Under the pieces are notes generated by a model. It did not search any database. It was not told the origin of the DNA and worked only from the letters and a program-made list of their open reading frames with translations. Source: Aeromicrobium choanae (lineage in GTDB: Bacteria; Actinomycetota; Actinomycetes; Propionibacteriales; Nocardioidaceae). From it: a DNA stretch of 64,000 bases. Shown here piece after piece: positions 34,997 to 43,346 of this stretch (positions within the stretch are counted from its first letter, which is position 1; each line of letters opens with the position of its first letter). The translations under genes were made by a program, and so were the position numbers. Location: the NCBI RefSeq assembly GCF_900167475.1, contig NZ_LT796768.1, positions 3,348,001-3,412,000 of the forward strand, given 5' to 3'.

Positions 34997-36201
34997 GAGT
35001 CTCCCTTGGTGGCGGACCACTGGCTGACGGCGCGCGCGGGCGTCCAGCCGGTGAAGGAGCCGAGCGGCTCGGCGCGCTCGACGTGGAGGCGGACGAGCTC
35101 GCCGCCGTGGCGACGGTACCGCTCGAGCAGCACGGCCTCGGTCTCGGCCGTGACGCCGTGGACGACGAGACGTCCCCCCGGCTTGAGCGCTTCCCAGCAC
35201 GCGTCGAGGACACCGTCGACGCTCGCACCTCCGCCGACGAAGACCGCGTCCGGCCGGTCGAGGCCGTCGAGCGCCTGCGGCGCCGAGCCCTCCACGACCC
35301 GCAGGCCGGGGACACCCAGAGCTTCCGCATTGCGGCGGACGAGGGCGAGGCGGTCGGGTCGCGGCTCGACGGCGATCGCGCGGGCGCTGGGCCAGGCCCG
35401 CATCCACTCGACCCCGATCGAGCCGCTGCCCGCGCCCACGTCCCACAGCAGCTGGCCGGGCGCCGGCGCCAGCCGGGCAAGGGCACTGGCGCGCAGGTCG
35501 CGCTTGGTGATCTGGCCGGCGTGCTCGAACGCGTCATCGGGCAGGACTCCCCCGGCCGCCCAGCCCGGCCCGGTGCCGCGGACCTCCACGGCCAGCACGT
35601 TGAGGCGGGGCACGCCTGCGACGTCCCACTCCCGTGCGGTCGACGCGGTCCGCGTCTCGTCGGCCCCGCCGAGATGACCCAGGACGACGAGGTCGGAGTC
35701 GCCCCAGCCGAGGACGGTGAGCAGTGTCGCCACGGCCGCCGGGGTGGTCTCGTCGCTGGAGAGCACGAGCAGGCGCCGCGCGGCGGAGAGCGCCGGCACG
35801 ACGAGGCGGACGTCGCGGCCCACCACGCTGACGACCGTGACCGTCTCGGCCGGCCAGCCCAGCCGCGCCCGCGCCAGCGTGACGGACGACACCGCCGGGA
35901 CGACGGTGACCCGGTCCGGACCGAGCAGCTCCAGCAGCGTGGTGCCGATGCCGGAGACGAGGGGATCACCCGAGGCGAGGACCACGACGGGCTCACGTGC
36001 CTCGTCCAGGAGAGGCGGCAGTCCCTCGCGCAGGGGCGACGGCCACGCGACCCGGTCCTGACCTGCAACCGCAGGCACCGCGTGGAGGTGGCGGTGCCCG
36101 CCCAGCAGGGTGGCGGCGGCCCTCACGAGCGACCGCGAGGACTCCGGCAGGCCCTCCCAGCCGTCGGCTCCGACTCCGACGACGGTCACGTGCGCATCCA
36201 T
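34993..36201 (-). CDS. cobL: Precorrin-6Y C5,15-methyltransferase (decarboxylating) CobL
   Basis: Bifunctional enzyme of 402 residues. The N-terminal CbiE-type methylase (about 1-200) has HVTVVGVGADGWEGLPESS, VVLASGDPLVSGIG and VPAVSSVTLARARLG. The C-terminal CbiT-type domain has DVGAGSGSIGVEWM (254-267) for C15 methylation and C12 decarboxylation. The ATG at 36201 fits the family start; a frame extending to 36312 would run into the riboswitch region. A TAGGGT -10 lies eight bases upstream. It is divergent from riboswitch 2, so cobLM may escape cobalamin control. Confidence 0.95.
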   Translation of the reverse strand: MDAHVTVVGVGADGWEGLPESSRSLVRAAATLLGGHRHLHAVPAVAGQDRVAWPSPLREGLPPLLDEAREPVVVLASGDPLVSGIGTTLLELLGPDRVTVVPAVSSVTLARARLGWPAETVTVVSVVGRDVRLVVPALSAARRLLVLSSDETTPAAVATLLTVLGWGDSDLVVLGHLGGADETRTASTAREWDVAGVPRLNVLAVEVRGTGPGWAAGGVLPDDAFEHAGQITKRDLRASALARLAPAPGQLLWDVGAGSGSIGVEWMRAWPSARAIAVEPRPDRLALVRRNAEALGVPGLRVVEGSAPQALDGLDRPDAVFVGGGASVDGVLDACWEALKPGGRLVVHGVTAETEAVLLERYRRHGGELVRLHVERAEPLGSFTGWTPARAVSQWSATKGDS

Positions 36202-36209
36202 GGTGGAGC

Positions 36210-36215
36210 ACCCTA
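36210..36215 (-). promoter_or_regulatory. Predicted -10 box of cobL-cobM
   Basis: TAGGGT on the minus strand, eight bases before the cobL ATG. This predicts a leaderless or nearly leaderless message with no riboswitch in it. Confidence 0.45.
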
Positions 36216-36267
36216 ACCCGACCCGTCCGCGGGTCGGGCCCCCTGCCCGAGGGCTGCCGGCGGCGTC

Positions 36268-36273
36268 TAGGGT
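36268..36273 (+). promoter_or_regulatory. Predicted -10 box upstream of riboswitch 2
   Basis: TAGGGT, nine bases before the first conserved riboswitch bases (GGTTCGAGG), as expected if transcription starts just before the element. Confidence 0.5.
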
Positions 36274-36279
36274 GTGGTC

Positions 36280-36405
36280 GAAGGTTCGAGGTGCCCCACG
36301 GCTCATGGCCACGGGGAGAATCTGGGAAGCCGGTGAGAATCCGGCACAGGGCCCGCTGCGGTGACTCAGGCACAGACCTGGGAAGTCCGAAGACCGGCCT
36401 CGATC
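36280..36405 (+). ncRNA. Cobalamin riboswitch 2 (chelatase-cobO-cobBC-cobA leader)
   Basis: Conserved parts in order are GGTTCGAGGTGCCCC, GGGAAGCCGGTGAGAATCC, GGGCCCGCTGCGGTGAC and the B12 box GAAGTCCGAAGACCGGCCT at 36382-36400. It leads the chelatase-cobO-cobBC-cobA-phosphatase operon. A strong hairpin follows it. Confidence 0.94.
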
Positions 36406-36409
36406 CGAC

Positions 36410-36432
36410 CCGCGACGCTGCCCGCGTCGCGG
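36410..36432 (+). terminator. Expression-platform hairpin of riboswitch 2
   Basis: Perfect 8-bp stem CCGCGACG / CGTCGCGG with a seven-base loop, directly after the B12 box and 31 bases before the ATG. It could end transcription or, through alternative pairing, hide the GGGAG ribosome site. Confidence 0.5.
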
Positions 36433-36463
36433 ACCGTCATGGCAGATCGAGCGGGAGCCCTAC

Positions 36464-38470
36464 ATGCCAACGCAGTACCCCTTTTGTGCCGTCGTCGGCT
36501 CGGACGACATGACCCTCGCCCTCACCCTCGTCGCGATCGACCCGCTCATCGGCGGCGTCCTCGTGCGTGGCGAGAAGGGCACCGCCAAGACCACCACCGT
36601 CCGCGGACTCGCCGACGTGCTGCCGCCGGTCCGCGCCTACCGGGGTGACCGCTTCTCGGTCGACCCGGGGGACCCTTCCGCGGTCTCCCCCGACGGACCG
36701 TTCGAAGCCGGGACGCCCGTCGTCGAGCGCCCGGTGCGGCTCGTCGAGCTGCCGGTCGGCGCGAGCGACGACCGCGTCACGGGCTCGCTGAAGCTCGACT
36801 CGGCGCTGCGCGACGGCGTGGTCGAGTTCGAGCCGGGTCTGCTGGCCCGCGCCCACCGCGGCCTGCTCTACGTCGACGAGGTCAACCTGCTGCACGACCA
36901 CCTCGTCGACCTGCTGCTGGACGCCGCCGCGACCGGCCGGGTGAGCGTCGAGCGCGACGGGGTCTCGGTCGAGCACGCGTCGCGGTTCGTGCTGATCGGG
37001 ACGATGAACCCCGAGGAGGGCGAGCTGCGCCCGCAGCTGCTCGACCGGTTCGGCCTGACCGTCGAGGTGTCCGCACCGCGCGAGCCGGCCCTGCGCGTCG
37101 AGGTCGTGCGCCGGCGTCTGGCCTTCGACGCCGATCCCGCGAGCTTCGCGGCCGCCTGGGCCGGCGAGCAGGACCTCCTGCGTGCCCGCCTGGGGTCCGC
37201 CCAGGAGCTGGTGCGCGACGTCGTCCTCGACGACGACGCGCTCACGACGATCGCCGAGATCTGCGCCGCCTTCGACGTCGACGGGCTGCGAGCCGACCTC
37301 GTCACGGCGCGCACGGCGGCGGCCCACGCGGCATGGCAGGGCCGCACCCACATCACGCGTGAGGACGTCCGCGTCGCGGCGCGCCTGGCGCTGCCGCACC
37401 GTCGCCGTCGGAACCCGTTCGACGAGCCCGGGCTCGACGAGGACCGGCTCGACGACCTGCTCGGCGACGACGAGCCCGACCCCGGACCCGACGACGACGG
37501 CCCGGGTGGTCCGGACGGCTCCGGCTCGGACTCCCCCCAGGACGGTCCCGAGGACCATCGCCCCGCCGACGCCCCCGGCCACTCCCCGGAGCAGGATGAG
37601 CAGCAGCCCCAGCCGCAGCCGGCCGGCGCCGGCTCGGTCGCCGCGGCCGGCGATCCGGCGCGCGCGCGACTGCTCGTGGTCCGCGGTACCGGCGAGGGCC
37701 AGTCCGGGCGGCGCTCCCGCGCCCGCACGCCGCAGGGCCGTGTCGTGGGAAAGCGGCCCGAGGCCACGTCCGGTCGCCTCCACCTGCCCGGCACCATCGC
37801 CGCGGCCGCCCCGCACCAGCAGAGCCGCGGAGGGCTCGTCGATGGCCGTGGCCTCGCGTTGACGCCGTCAGACCTGCGTCGCGCCGAGACCGTCGGCCAG
37901 GAGTCCAACCTCGTGCTGCTGTGCGTCGACGCCTCGGGGTCGATGGCCGCGCGGCGCCGCATGGAGCAGGTCAAGACGGCCGTGCTCTCCCTGCTGCTGG
38001 ACGCCTACCGACGCCGCGACAAGGTCGCCCTCGTGACGTTCCGTCAGCACACCGCCGAGGTCGTGCTGCCACCCACCGGCTCGGTCGACGTGGCCTCGCG
38101 CCGCCTCGCCGAGCTGCCCGCCGGTGGTCGCACGCCCCTGGCGGAAGGGCTCGAGCGCTCGGCGGAGATCCTGCGCCGCGAGGCGCTGCGCGATCCCTCC
38201 CGGCGCCCGCTGCTGGTCGTGGTCACCGACGGGCGTGCCACCTCCGGCGCCGACGCGCTCGGTCGGGCCCACCGGTCCGCCGCGCACCTGGCCGCCACCG
38301 GACTCGACAGCGTCGTGGTCGACTGCGAGACGGGCCGGTTCCGGCTGGGCCTCGCCGCCCAGCTGGCCGGCCACCTCCGCGCCGAGCACGTCCCACTCGG
38401 CGAGGTGACGGCCGACGGCCTGACCGACGTGGTCCACGCCGCCACCGCCTCGCGCGAGGGTGCGGCCTGA
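36464..38470 (+). CDS. Cobaltochelatase AAA/VWA subunit (ChlI-ChlD type)
   Basis: A 668-residue motor subunit expected to work with CobN, replacing separate CobS and CobT. The AAA module (1 to about 310) has Walker A GEKGTAKTTT, LLYVDEVNLLHDHLVDLLLD and VLIGTMNPEEGELRPQLLDR. An acidic, Pro/Asp-rich linker spans about 325-390. The C-terminal von Willebrand A domain has the MIDAS motif LLCVDASGSMAA and VVVTDGRATSGAD. GGGAG precedes the ATG. It is the first gene under riboswitch 2 and overlaps cobO by one base (TGATG). The same fused form is common in actinobacteria. Confidence 0.92.
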   Translation: MPTQYPFCAVVGSDDMTLALTLVAIDPLIGGVLVRGEKGTAKTTTVRGLADVLPPVRAYRGDRFSVDPGDPSAVSPDGPFEAGTPVVERPVRLVELPVGASDDRVTGSLKLDSALRDGVVEFEPGLLARAHRGLLYVDEVNLLHDHLVDLLLDAAATGRVSVERDGVSVEHASRFVLIGTMNPEEGELRPQLLDRFGLTVEVSAPREPALRVEVVRRRLAFDADPASFAAAWAGEQDLLRARLGSAQELVRDVVLDDDALTTIAEICAAFDVDGLRADLVTARTAAAHAAWQGRTHITREDVRVAARLALPHRRRRNPFDEPGLDEDRLDDLLGDDEPDPGPDDDGPGGPDGSGSDSPQDGPEDHRPADAPGHSPEQDEQQPQPQPAGAGSVAAAGDPARARLLVVRGTGEGQSGRRSRARTPQGRVVGKRPEATSGRLHLPGTIAAAAPHQQSRGGLVDGRGLALTPSDLRRAETVGQESNLVLLCVDASGSMAARRRMEQVKTAVLSLLLDAYRRRDKVALVTFRQHTAEVVLPPTGSVDVASRRLAELPAGGRTPLAEGLERSAEILRREALRDPSRRPLLVVVTDGRATSGADALGRAHRSAAHLAATGLDSVVVDCETGRFRLGLAAQLAGHLRAEHVPLGEVTADGLTDVVHAATASREGAA

Positions 38471-39084
38471 TGCCGCAGGGCAAGCCGCTGACCGTCCCCG
38501 ACGACGGGCTCACGACGCGGCAGCGCCGCAACCGACCCCTGCTGATGGTGCACACCGGCAACGGCAAGGGAAAGTCCACCGCAGCGTTCGGGATGGCGAT
38601 GCGGGCGTGGAACCAGGGCTGGGACGTCGGCGTGTTCCAGTTCGTGAAGTCGGCGAAGTGGCGCATCGGCGAGCAGACCGTGCTCGAGCGCCTTGCCCGG
38701 CTGCACGAGGAGACCGGCGAGGGCGGCCCGATCGAGTGGCACAAGATGGGCTCGGGCTGGTCGTGGAGCCGCAAGGGCGGCACCGAGGCCGACCACGCGG
38801 CCGACGCGGCCGAGGGCTGGGCCGAGGTCAAGCGCCGGATCCACGCCGAGCGCCACCGGCTCTACGTCCTCGACGAGTTCACGTACCCGATGCAGTGGGG
38901 CTGGGTCGACGTCGACGACGTCGTCGAGACCCTCGGCAACCGGCCGGGCACCCAGCACGTCGTCGTGACGGGCCGCCGCGCCGACCCCCGACTGATCGAG
39001 GTGGCCGACCTCGTCACCGAGATGCAGCACGTGAAGCACCCGATGGACGTCGGGCAGAAGGGCCAGCGAGGCATCGAGTGGTGA
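38470..39084 (+). CDS. cobO: Cob(I)yrinic acid a,c-diamide adenosyltransferase CobO
   Basis: Transfers the 5'-deoxyadenosyl group of ATP to reduced corrinoid. It has 204 residues. The P-loop is HTGNGKGKSTAAFGMAMRA, followed by VFQFVKSAKWRIGE, LYVLDEFTYPMQWGWVD and VVVTGRRADPRLIEVADLV, as in CobA/BtuR-type enzymes. The ATG shares its A with the TGA of the chelatase gene. Its own stop overlaps the cobB start by four bases. Confidence 0.96.
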   Translation: MPQGKPLTVPDDGLTTRQRRNRPLLMVHTGNGKGKSTAAFGMAMRAWNQGWDVGVFQFVKSAKWRIGEQTVLERLARLHEETGEGGPIEWHKMGSGWSWSRKGGTEADHAADAAEGWAEVKRRIHAERHRLYVLDEFTYPMQWGWVDVDDVVETLGNRPGTQHVVVTGRRADPRLIEVADLVTEMQHVKHPMDVGQKGQRGIEW

Positions 39085-41501
39085 GCCTGCCGCGCCTCGT
39101 CGTGGCGGCTCCGGCCTCCGGGCACGGCAAGACCACGGTCGCCACCGGGCTGATGGCGGCGCTGGCGGCACGAGGCCACGCCGTCTCCGGGCACAAGGTC
39201 GGTCCGGACTACATCGATCCCGGCTACCACGCGCTGGCCACCGGTCGTCCCGGTCGCAACCTCGATCCGCACCTGACGGACCCGGCGCTCATGGTGCCGC
39301 TGCTGCTCCACGGTGCCCGGGGTGCCGACGTGGCGGTGGTCGAGGGAGTCATGGGTCTGTTCGACGGACGGATCGGCGGCGACGGATTCGCCTCGACGGC
39401 CCACGTCGCGACCCTCACCGGCTCGCCCGTCGTGCTGGTGGTCGACGTCTCCCACGCCTCGCGCAGCATCGGCGCGGTGGTGCACGGGATGGCGGGCTTC
39501 GATCCCACCGTGACCATCGCGGGAGTCATCCTCAACAAGGCCGGATCACCGCGGCACGCCGCCGAGGCCGCCCGTGCCGTGGAGTCGACCGGCATCCCCG
39601 TCCTCGGCGTCCTGCACCGCGACGACGGCGTGAGCGCGCCGTCCCGCCACCTGGGGCTCGTGCCCGCCGAGGAGCGCGACGAGGCCGCCGGGGCGCTGGA
39701 GCGCCTGGCCGGCCAGGTCGCGGCGCACGTCGACCTCGACGCCGTCCTGCAGCTGGCGCGGCAGGCGCCCGCACTCGACGCGACGCCGTGGGACCCGGCC
39801 GCGCACGTCAGGCCGAGCGGCGCCGACTCCCCCGTCGTCGCCGTCGCCGCGGGTCGCGCGTTCACGTTCCGCTACGCCGAGACCACCGAGCTGCTCGAGG
39901 CCGCGGGCTGCACCGTGGTCCCCTTCGACCCGGCGCGCGACGCGCACCTCCCGGCCGGAACCCGCGGTCTCTATCTCGGCGGTGGCTTTCCCGAGGTCCA
40001 TGCCGCCGCGCTGAGCGCGAACGCGAGCCTGCGGGCCCACCTGCGCGAGGCGGTCCTCGACGGCGTGCCCACGGTCGCCGAGTGCGCGGGCCTGCTCTAC
40101 CTGTGTCGCACCGTCGACGGGCACCCGATGGTCGGCGCGCTCGACGCCGACGCCGTGATGACGCCCCGACTCACGCTCTCGTACCGACGTCCCGTGATGG
40201 CGGACGACCAGCTGCTCGGCCCGGCCGGCACGACGGTGACCACGCACGAGTTCCACCGCACCACCGTCACCCCGGTTCACGGCGACCGGCCCGCCTGGAC
40301 GGTCGACGACCAGGCCGTCGGCTTCTCCGGGCCGAGCCTGAGCGCGTCGTACCTCCACGTGCACTGGGCGGGCCACCCCGGCCTGGCGCAGTCGTTCGCG
40401 GACGCCGTGCACTCCGCCGTTGCGGTCTCCTCGGCGCCCGAGCCCGCTCGGCTCGCCGCGACGACAGGGGCCTCGTTGCCTCCCGTCACCGACCCGCTCC
40501 GACATCACGGCGATGTCGAGGCGTCCGACGGCCTGCTGGACCTGGCCGTCAACGTCAGCCGGCTGCCCCGTCCGGCGTGGCTCGAGCAGGCGCTGCGGGA
40601 CGGCGTGACCGGATCGGCGTCCTATCCCGAGTCCTCCGCCGCGCACGTCGCGGTGGCACGACGCCACGGTCGTGGGATCGACGAGGTGCTCGTCACGGCA
40701 GGCGCCGCCGAGGCGTTCTTCCTGCTCGCCCGCGCGCGCTCATGGCGCCGACCCGTCGTCGTGCATCCTCAGTTCACCGAGCCGGACGTCGCCCTCCGGG
40801 CCGCAGGTCACACGCCGGGCCACGTCCTGTGCCGTGCCGAGGACGACTTCGCCCTCGACCCGGCCGCCGTGCCCGACGACGCCGACCTCGTGGTCGTCGG
40901 GAACCCGACGAACCCGACCGGGCGCCTTCATGCGGCGTCGATGCTGGCGCCCCTGTGCCGTCCCGGCCGCGTCGTCGTGGTCGACGAGGCCTTCATGGAC
41001 TTCGTCCCGGGCGAGCCGGAGACCCTGGCCTCGCGGGCCCTGCCCGGCCTCGTGGTCGTGCGGAGCCTGACCAAGCTGTGGTCGATGCCGGGGATCCGCG
41101 CCGGCTACGTGGTGGGCGACCCGGCCGTCGTCGCGGACCTGCGCGCGCAGCAGGCGCCGTGGGCCGTGGGCACGCCGGCGCTCCACGCCGTGGTCGCCAC
41201 GGCGAGACCCGACGCCGTGGCCGAGGCCGAGCGCCGCGCCCGTCTCGCGGTCCAGCACCGGCGCGTCCTCGTCGACGGACTCGCCGATCTCGGTGTCGCG
41301 GTGGCGCCCTCGAGCGCCCCGTTCGTGCTGGCCCGCCTCGGGCGGGGCACACACGCACGGCTGCGCGGGGCGGGCATCGCGGTCCGGCGCGCCGACACCT
41401 TCCCCGGCCTCGACGACTCGTGGGCACGCCTGGCCGTGCGCGAGCCCGACGCCACCCGTCACCTGCTCACCACGTTGGGAGTCCACGCCGCATGGAACTG
41501 A
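39081..41501 (+). CDS. CobB-CobC fusion: cobyrinate a,c-diamide synthase plus PLP decarboxylase-like domain
   Basis: One uninterrupted frame of 806 residues. Residues 1 to about 450 are CobB: ATP loop PASGHGKTTVATGLM, HKVGPDYIDPGYH, VVEGVMGLFDGRIGGDG and the glutamine amidotransferase Cys335 in TVAECAGLLYL. It amidates the a and c carboxylates. From about 473 (LRHHGDVEASDGLLDLAVNV) it is an aminotransferase-fold CobC/threonine-phosphate decarboxylase-like domain with NPTNPTGRLH, VVDEAFMDF and PLP Lys665 in SLTKLWSMPGIRAGY; it would supply aminopropanol phosphate. The GTG start overlaps cobO (GTGA). Its last ten bases overlap cobA. Confidence 0.9.
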   Translation: MSLPRLVVAAPASGHGKTTVATGLMAALAARGHAVSGHKVGPDYIDPGYHALATGRPGRNLDPHLTDPALMVPLLLHGARGADVAVVEGVMGLFDGRIGGDGFASTAHVATLTGSPVVLVVDVSHASRSIGAVVHGMAGFDPTVTIAGVILNKAGSPRHAAEAARAVESTGIPVLGVLHRDDGVSAPSRHLGLVPAEERDEAAGALERLAGQVAAHVDLDAVLQLARQAPALDATPWDPAAHVRPSGADSPVVAVAAGRAFTFRYAETTELLEAAGCTVVPFDPARDAHLPAGTRGLYLGGGFPEVHAAALSANASLRAHLREAVLDGVPTVAECAGLLYLCRTVDGHPMVGALDADAVMTPRLTLSYRRPVMADDQLLGPAGTTVTTHEFHRTTVTPVHGDRPAWTVDDQAVGFSGPSLSASYLHVHWAGHPGLAQSFADAVHSAVAVSSAPEPARLAATTGASLPPVTDPLRHHGDVEASDGLLDLAVNVSRLPRPAWLEQALRDGVTGSASYPESSAAHVAVARRHGRGIDEVLVTAGAAEAFFLLARARSWRRPVVVHPQFTEPDVALRAAGHTPGHVLCRAEDDFALDPAAVPDDADLVVVGNPTNPTGRLHAASMLAPLCRPGRVVVVDEAFMDFVPGEPETLASRALPGLVVVRSLTKLWSMPGIRAGYVVGDPAVVADLRAQQAPWAVGTPALHAVVATARPDAVAEAERRARLAVQHRRVLVDGLADLGVAVAPSSAPFVLARLGRGTHARLRGAGIAVRRADTFPGLDDSWARLAVREPDATRHLLTTLGVHAAWN

Positions 41502-42463
41502 ACGTCGCCGGACGCTCCGTCCTCGTCCTCGAGGGCAACGAGACGGTCGTCCCCACCATCGCCGGCCTGTTGCGCGAGAACGCGAAGGTCACCGTCGGCG
41601 CGCCCACCGTGTGCGCCGCCATCGAGGACCTCGCCCGGCGCGGGCTCGTCGACTGGGCCCCGGACCACGTGGACGAGTCGGCCCACGAGGTGGTGCTGCG
41701 CAGCGTGCCGCGCGAGACCATGCCGCCCAGCTCGGAGTCGGTCGGACGCGTCACGCTCGTGGGCGCCGGTCCGGGTGACCCCGGCCTGATCACCGTCGCC
41801 GGACGGGCGGCGATCGAGTCGGCCGACGTCGTCGTCGCCGACCGCCTGGCCCCATGGGAGGCCATCGCATGGGCGAGGCCCGGGGTGGAGGTCGTCGACG
41901 TCTCCAAGATCCCCTTCGGCCGGTCCACGAGCCAGGACGAGATCAACCGCGTCCTCGTCGAGCACGCCCGCGCCGGTCGCCACGTCGTCCGGCTCAAGGG
42001 CGGTGACTCGTTCGTGTTCGGGCGGGGGTTCGAGGAGGTCCAGGCGTGCGCCGCGGCCGGGGTCCCCACGACCGTCGTGCCCGGCGTGACCTCCAGCGTC
42101 GCCGGCCCCGGACTCGGCGGGATCCCGGTGACCCATCGCGGCCTCGTGCAGGGCTTCACCGTCGTCTCGGGCCACGTGCCCCCGGGCCACCCCGACTCGA
42201 CGCTGGACTACGCCGCGCTGGCCCGCTCCGGCACGACGCTCGTCGTCCTGATGGGGGTGCGGACCCTGCCCGCCATCGTCGAGGCGCTGATCGAGGGTGG
42301 GCTCGACGAGGCGACCCCGTGCGCTCTCGTGGCCGATGCCAGCCTGCCCAGCCAGCGGGTGGTGCGCAGCACCCTGCGGGACGCCGCGGCCGACGCCTCC
42401 GCCGCCGGGATCGGCGCCCCGGCGGTCGCCGTCGTGGGTCACGTCGCCGCGCTCGAGCCGTGA
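41492..42463 (+). CDS. cobA: Uroporphyrinogen-III C-methyltransferase CobA with decayed N-terminal extension
   Basis: Methylates uroporphyrinogen III at C2 and C7 to give precorrin-2, the entry to B12 synthesis. The methylase (from about residue 86) has GRVTLVGAGPGDPGLITVAG, VVDVSKIPFGRSTSQDEINR, VVRLKGGDSFVFGRGFEE and IPVTHRGLVQGFTVVSGH. The first 85 residues (LNVAGRSVLVLEGNETVVPT) align in outline with the precorrin-2 dehydrogenase half of CysG, but the glycine-rich NAD loop is missing, so that activity is unlikely. The ATG lies inside the end of cobBC. Its stop overlaps the phosphatase start by four bases. Confidence 0.92.
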   Translation: MELNVAGRSVLVLEGNETVVPTIAGLLRENAKVTVGAPTVCAAIEDLARRGLVDWAPDHVDESAHEVVLRSVPRETMPPSSESVGRVTLVGAGPGDPGLITVAGRAAIESADVVVADRLAPWEAIAWARPGVEVVDVSKIPFGRSTSQDEINRVLVEHARAGRHVVRLKGGDSFVFGRGFEEVQACAAAGVPTTVVPGVTSSVAGPGLGGIPVTHRGLVQGFTVVSGHVPPGHPDSTLDYAALARSGTTLVVLMGVRTLPAIVEALIEGGLDEATPCALVADASLPSQRVVRSTLRDAAADASAAGIGAPAVAVVGHVAALEP

Positions 42464-42897
42464 TCCGCTGGATGCGGCACGGCGAGTCCACCTGGAACGC
42501 CGCCGGACGCCTCCAGCACCGCAATCCCGCTCCCCCGCTGACCGAGCTCGGCCGGCGCCAGGCACGGCAGGCGGCTGAGGGGCTGCGGGGCACCTGCGTC
42601 GACGTCGTGCTCACCTCTCCCGCGCTGCGGGCCCGGCAGACCGCGCGCATCGTCGCCGACGTGCTCGGGCTCGACGTCGTGATCGACGACCGGCTCGTAG
42701 AGATGGACAGGGACGAGACGGTCGCGCAGGTCCGCCAGCGGGTCGAGTCCCTGGTGCAGGAGCATTCCGGCGAACTGCTCGTGGTGAGTCACGGGGACAC
42801 CATCGCGGTGGCCGTGGAGCTGCTCACGGGTCACTCCTGTCCCGTGCCCGGGAACGCTCGGATCCATGTGACGGGCGCCCGAGCGACGGTGCCCTGA
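42460..42897 (+). CDS. Small histidine phosphatase (alpha-ribazole phosphatase-like)
   Basis: A 145-residue phosphoglycerate-mutase-fold phosphatase. It has the phosphohistidine motif WMRHGESTWNAAG, LTSPALRARQTARIVAD and VVSHGDTIAVAVEL with the second catalytic His. It is shorter than typical CobC/CbiC phosphatases (about 200 residues) and lacks most of the middle cap. As the last gene of the riboswitch 2 operon it probably acts on alpha-ribazole phosphate or adenosylcobalamin phosphate; this is inferred from context. The GTG start overlaps the cobA stop. Confidence 0.8.
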   Translation: MIRWMRHGESTWNAAGRLQHRNPAPPLTELGRRQARQAAEGLRGTCVDVVLTSPALRARQTARIVADVLGLDVVIDDRLVEMDRDETVAQVRQRVESLVQEHSGELLVVSHGDTIAVAVELLTGHSCPVPGNARIHVTGARATVP

Positions 42898-42905
42898 ACA
42901 CCTGC

Positions 42906-42911
42906 TAGCCT
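42906..42911 (+). promoter_or_regulatory. Predicted -10 box upstream of riboswitch 3
   Basis: TAGCCT, nine bases after the phosphatase stop codon and just before the riboswitch core. It gives cbtB-cbtA-cobD their own promoter. Confidence 0.45.
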
Positions 42912-42913
42912 CG

Positions 42914-43002
42914 TCACACCTTGCTGAGGAAGCCGGTGTGAATCCGGCGCAGTCGCGCTACTGTGACGCCGCTTGCGGCGAAGCCAGACCCTCCAGCCGG
43001 GC
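42914..43002 (+). ncRNA. Cobalamin riboswitch 3 (cbtB leader, short variant)
   Basis: Core CTGAGGAAGCCGGTGTGAAT, then GCAGTCGCGCTACTGTGACG, a GCCGCTTGCGGC hairpin and a divergent B12 box GAAGCCAGACCCTCCAGCC. It lacks the long 5' arm of the other two riboswitches and is the compact type usually found before cbtB. Confidence 0.92.
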
Positions 43003-43045
43003 GAACATCCGTCAACGGGACGCAGTCATCCCCAAGGAGTGTCAG

Positions 43046-43258
43046 ATGCCTCAGGCAACCACGGCCGTCCCGGCCGCAACCCTTCCCCAGATCCCCGTCT
43101 CGGCGCTCGCGCCGTGGGCGATCTTCACCGCGCTGCTCACTGTCGTCGTGCTGTTCTTCGTCGGCGCCGAGCAGGGCGCGTTCTCCGTGTTCGAGGGCAC
43201 CGCGATCCACGAGTGGGTCCACGACGCCCGTCACGTGCTGGGCTATCCCTGCCACTGA
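43046..43258 (+). CDS. cbtB: CbtB-type cobalt transporter subunit
   Basis: A 70-residue single-span membrane protein. The transmembrane segment is APWAIFTALLTVVVLFFVG. The C-terminal tail HEWVHDARHVLGYPCH is rich in His with one Cys and likely binds metal; this pattern defines CbtB. AAGGAG stands seven bases before the ATG. It follows riboswitch 3 directly and is paired with cbtA after 88 bp. Cobalt uptake is a family prediction. Confidence 0.9.
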   Translation: MPQATTAVPAATLPQIPVSALAPWAIFTALLTVVVLFFVGAEQGAFSVFEGTAIHEWVHDARHVLGYPCH

Positions 43259-43346
43259 CGCCCGCGCGTCCACCTCCCCTCTTCATCCCGGCCCGCCCGG
43301 CGGCTCGTGCTGCCTCGGCGCGGTCCGGCTCTCGAACGGAACCCTC

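Noticed and set aside
36202..36463. Riboswitch 2 controlling cobL as well
   Set aside because: The element reads only on the plus strand and the cobL promoter lies on the far side of it.
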